The notes under the pieces are model-generated. The model was not told the DNA's origin, did not search any database, and saw only the letters and a list, made by a program, of their open reading frames with translations. A stretch of 7,156 nucleotides of DNA, from positions 1 through 7,156 of the forward strand of contig JAGLRT010000130.1 in assembly GCA_023136155.1 (NCBI GenBank). The letters run 5' to 3'. This DNA is from Methanosarcinales archaeon. Its GTDB lineage: Archaea; Halobacteriota; Methanosarcinia; Methanosarcinales; Methanocomedenaceae. This document shows, one piece after another, positions 5,610-7,156 of the stretch (its first letter is position 1; every line of letters begins with the position of its first letter). A program made the position numbers and the translations under genes.

Positions 5610-6617
5610 CTAGCCTTGCCACCAGGTCACAGGTGTATCATCAGGTCTGTAATTAGGCATGGCATAAGATTGCTTAATGGATGTAAATGTGTTTTGCTGG
5701 TACATTAGCAGGCCCAGATAAGCGATCATACTGCCGTTGTCTCCCATGAACCGGCGCTCTGGGACATAGAACCGGATACCACGTTCATGGCACATGATCT
5801 CAAGCATTTCCTGCAAACGTATATTGGCACCAACCCCCCCACCCAGCAGTACCTCGTCCTTGCCCGTGTGCGCAACTGCCCGCTCGGTCACCTCTACCAG
5901 CATAGCGAATGCATTCTCCTGTAAGGAAAAACAAACATTCTCCAAAGAAGATGTCTGCAATGCGTTGGATGCTGCCGTGGATAGGCCGGAAAAGGAGAAG
6001 TCCATACCCTTAACAACATAAGGAAGGGAGACATACGAAGTAGCTCCCTTGGCCAGTTCTTCTATCTTTGGGCCGCCGGGGTGTTGAAGTCCCGCCCCTC
6101 TGGCAAATTTATCAAAAGAGTTCCCGATGCCGATATCCATGGTCTCCCCGAATACCCGGTATCGCTCCTTCCTATATGCCAATACCTGGGAATTTGCCCC
6201 GCTTACATACAACACCACCGGGTCCTGAGCATCGGTTTTCCAGCGTCCCACTTCAATGTGGGCGATGCAATGGTTTACACCTATGAGTGGGACATCAAGC
6301 GAAAGGGACAGTGCCCTGGCGGCTGTGGCTACGGTGCGCAGGCATGGCCCCAGGCCCGGACCCTGGGAGAAAGCTATAGCATCTATGTCCGAAGATGTGA
6401 TTCCATTGTCATTTGCCTCTGAAAGAATTTTTGTAATTACCGGCCCTAAATGGTCTGCATGGTGTTGGGATGCCTCCCTGGGATGAATGCCGCCAGTAGG
6501 AGGTTTGTAAGTAGATGTGTACTCGAATATTACATCATTTTCGTCTACAATAGCTGCACTCAAATTCCAAGCTGTACCTTCGATTCCTAGAATGATGGGT
6601 CCTGACGTGCTTACCAA
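5610..6617 (-). CDS. kae1: tRNA threonylcarbamoyladenosine synthase subunit Kae1, without fused Bud32
   Basis: Kae1 (KEOPS catalytic subunit, TsaD/Qri7 family) transfers threonylcarbamoyl from its AMP adduct to A37 of ANN-decoding tRNAs, giving t6A. I chose TTG at 6617 (335 residues): GAGGT lies 6 bases upstream, the protein then begins just before ILGIEGTAWNLS as in relatives, and the TATA box places transcription start downstream of the other in-frame TTG at 6659. Features in order: ASH-fold nucleotide site, SQGPGLGPCLR, metal ligands His116 and His120 in NHCIAHIEVG, YVSGANSQV, GNSFDKFARG, HPGGPKIEELA, FSFSGLSTA, GGVGANIRL, and Asp293 in RFMGDNGSM, the third metal ligand. The Kae1 domain is complete, but the protein stops at PVTWWQG, where many euryarchaeal homologues run on into a Bud32 kinase domain. 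No Bud32-like frame follows, so the kinase must be elsewhere or lost. Confidence 0.95.
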   Translation of the reverse strand: MVSTSGPIILGIEGTAWNLSAAIVDENDVIFEYTSTYKPPTGGIHPREASQHHADHLGPVITKILSEANDNGITSSDIDAIAFSQGPGLGPCLRTVATAARALSLSLDVPLIGVNHCIAHIEVGRWKTDAQDPVVLYVSGANSQVLAYRKERYRVFGETMDIGIGNSFDKFARGAGLQHPGGPKIEELAKGATSYVSLPYVVKGMDFSFSGLSTAASNALQTSSLENVCFSLQENAFAMLVEVTERAVAHTGKDEVLLGGGVGANIRLQEMLEIMCHERGIRFYVPERRFMGDNGSMIAYLGLLMYQQNTFTSIKQSYAMPNYRPDDTPVTWWQG

Positions 6618-6623
6618 GGTTCT

Positions 6624-6628
6624 ACCTC
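6624..6628 (-). promoter_or_regulatory. Ribosome binding site that decides the kae1 TTG start
   Basis: GAGGT on the minus strand matches the archaeal anti-Shine-Dalgarno sequence and lies 6 bases before the TTG at 6617. No comparable site precedes the alternative TTG at 6659, so the shorter 335-residue protein is preferred. Confidence 0.7.
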
Positions 6629-6664
6629 TAAAATATGCTAAGGCTAAAACAGTATTCAATACCC

Positions 6665-6675
6665 TTAAATATTTA
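6665..6675 (-). promoter_or_regulatory. TATA box of kae1
   Basis: On the minus strand AAATATTTAA preceded by CTAAAACT lies just after the Roadblock gene stop. Its centre near 6669 predicts a transcription start near 6643, giving a leader of about 25 bases that contains the GAGGT site. kae1 can therefore be expressed independently of the upstream gene. Confidence 0.5.
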
Positions 6676-6686
6676 GTTTTAGGGGC

Positions 6687-7055
6687 TTATATTATCTCAC
6701 GGACTTTCTCTGCGGCCTTATCCAGTTCTGTCATGATTGATTCAAGTCCGGTACCAGTCCCTGTAAGTACAACCAGAAGGGCCTTGGGGCCTGCACGAAC
6801 AGCTATTAATCGTTCATCTGGATAGTCGATGACCACATGTTGTGAAAAATTCTTACCCACTTTTGCAGAGGCTGCATCTGCAGTCTTTAACATAGCTGCT
6901 GATGTCCTGGCAAATAATTCTAGCCTGGAATCAGATGGTTGGCCAAAGATATAGCCATCCTGGCTGGCAACCATTGATTCCTTCACTCCTTCCAGGTTTG
7001 ACAGGTTTTTTTGTACCTGCTGGATCATTAAGTCCATTTTCATGTTTAGAGACAT
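6687..7055 (-). CDS. Roadblock/LC7 domain protein
   Basis: This 122-residue protein is a single small alpha/beta domain of the Roadblock/LC7 (MglB-like) type. An N-terminal helix around MIQQVQKNLSNLEGV is followed by a strand pair ESMVASQDGYIFG, a long central helix LFARTSAAMLKTADAASAKVG, strands HVVIDYPDERLIAVRAG and ALLVVLTGT, and a C-terminal helix. No signal peptide or membrane segment is seen. Family members commonly dimerise and bind or regulate Ras-like small GTPases in polarity, motility or trafficking, but no GTPase gene is in this window and the partner is unknown. I took the first ATG at 7055 because the TATA box near 7101 predicts a start near 7075; methionines at codons 5, 7 and 10 are possible starts. 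No clear ribosome binding site is visible. kae1 follows but has its own promoter. Confidence 0.85.
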   Translation of the reverse strand: MSLNMKMDLMIQQVQKNLSNLEGVKESMVASQDGYIFGQPSDSRLELFARTSAAMLKTADAASAKVGKNFSQHVVIDYPDERLIAVRAGPKALLVVLTGTGTGLESIMTELDKAAEKVREII

Positions 7056-7095
7056 GTTTGTCAGACTGATTAATTAATAAAACGAACGGATATCT

Positions 7096-7105
7096 TATTT
7101 AAATA
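7096..7105 (-). promoter_or_regulatory. TATA box of the Roadblock/LC7 gene
   Basis: On the minus strand TATTTAAATA is a near-consensus archaeal TATA box, preceded by GAAATG as a possible BRE. Its centre predicts transcription start near 7075, giving a leader of about 20 bases before the ATG at 7055. Confidence 0.6.
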
Positions 7106-7106
7106 C

Positions 7107-7128
7107 ATTTCCCTCGTGTAAGGGAAAT
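7107..7128. promoter_or_regulatory. Perfect 8-bp inverted repeat at the Roadblock promoter, possible operator
   Basis: ATTTCCCT (7107-7114) and AGGGAAAT (7121-7128) are exact complements separated by the 6-base spacer CGTGTA. The repeat begins one base from the TATA box and covers the BRE position. Such dyads often bind dimeric transcription factors, and a protein here would compete with TFB or act as an activator. The bound factor is unknown. Confidence 0.45.
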
Positions 7129-7156
7129 ATGCTAGTATAACAATTCCAAAATAACA

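Noticed and set aside
1..7156. CRISPR arrays, intact insertion sequences, inteins
   Set aside because: No regularly spaced repeats, no transposase frame, and RfcL has no inserted intein motifs.

Overview
The window reads as chromosomal DNA of a euryarchaeon, most likely a methanogen or methane-oxidiser of the Methanosarcinales/Methanosarcinia. The evidence is an archaeal replication factor C large subunit with a C-terminal PCNA-binding motif, an archaeal TrmI tRNA methyltransferase, a Kae1 protein, a Roadblock/LC7 protein, archaeal BRE/TATA-type promoters, GAGGT-type ribosome binding sites and T-run terminators. The lineage is inferred from protein flavour, not from a marker gene. Most of the window looks about 45% GC; the first 180 bases are about 59%.

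Layout. Bases 1-180 hold the C-terminal end of a gene cut by the window edge that looks like a ThiN-type thiamine-phosphate synthase domain. Bases 181-612 are AT-rich and mostly non-coding, with T-rich tracts, TATA-like sites, one 36-codon ORF with a good ribosome binding site, and a hairpin at the end of that ORF. Bases 613-2906 on the plus strand hold gpmI (cofactor-independent phosphoglycerate mutase) and trmI (tRNA m1A57/58 methyltransferase), which overlap by 4 bases. On the minus strand, reading right to left, are a Roadblock/LC7 gene (7055-6687), kae1 (6617-5610), rfcL (5423-3960) and tmk (3948-3343). rfcL and tmk are 11 bases apart and look co-transcribed; kae1 and the Roadblock gene each have their own TATA-like promoter.

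The two gene sets converge on a 436-base gap (2907-3342). It is not empty: it has a good BRE/TATA match, about 280 bases of nested complementary segments, and a strong GC hairpin followed by a T-rich tract. The best reading is a plus-strand structured RNA of unknown family, possibly derived from an IS200/IS605-type right end. This is the least explained part of the window.

Functionally the window is mostly housekeeping: central carbon metabolism (gpmI), tRNA modification (trmI at A57/A58, kae1 for t6A37), DNA replication (rfcL clamp loading, tmk for dTTP supply) and thiamine synthesis (the thiN tail). Points of interest beyond the gap RNA are a stand-alone Kae1 without the Bud32 kinase fusion usual in related methanogens, an apparently leaderless rfcL mRNA, TTG starts for trmI and kae1, and a perfect 8-bp dyad beside the Roadblock promoter.
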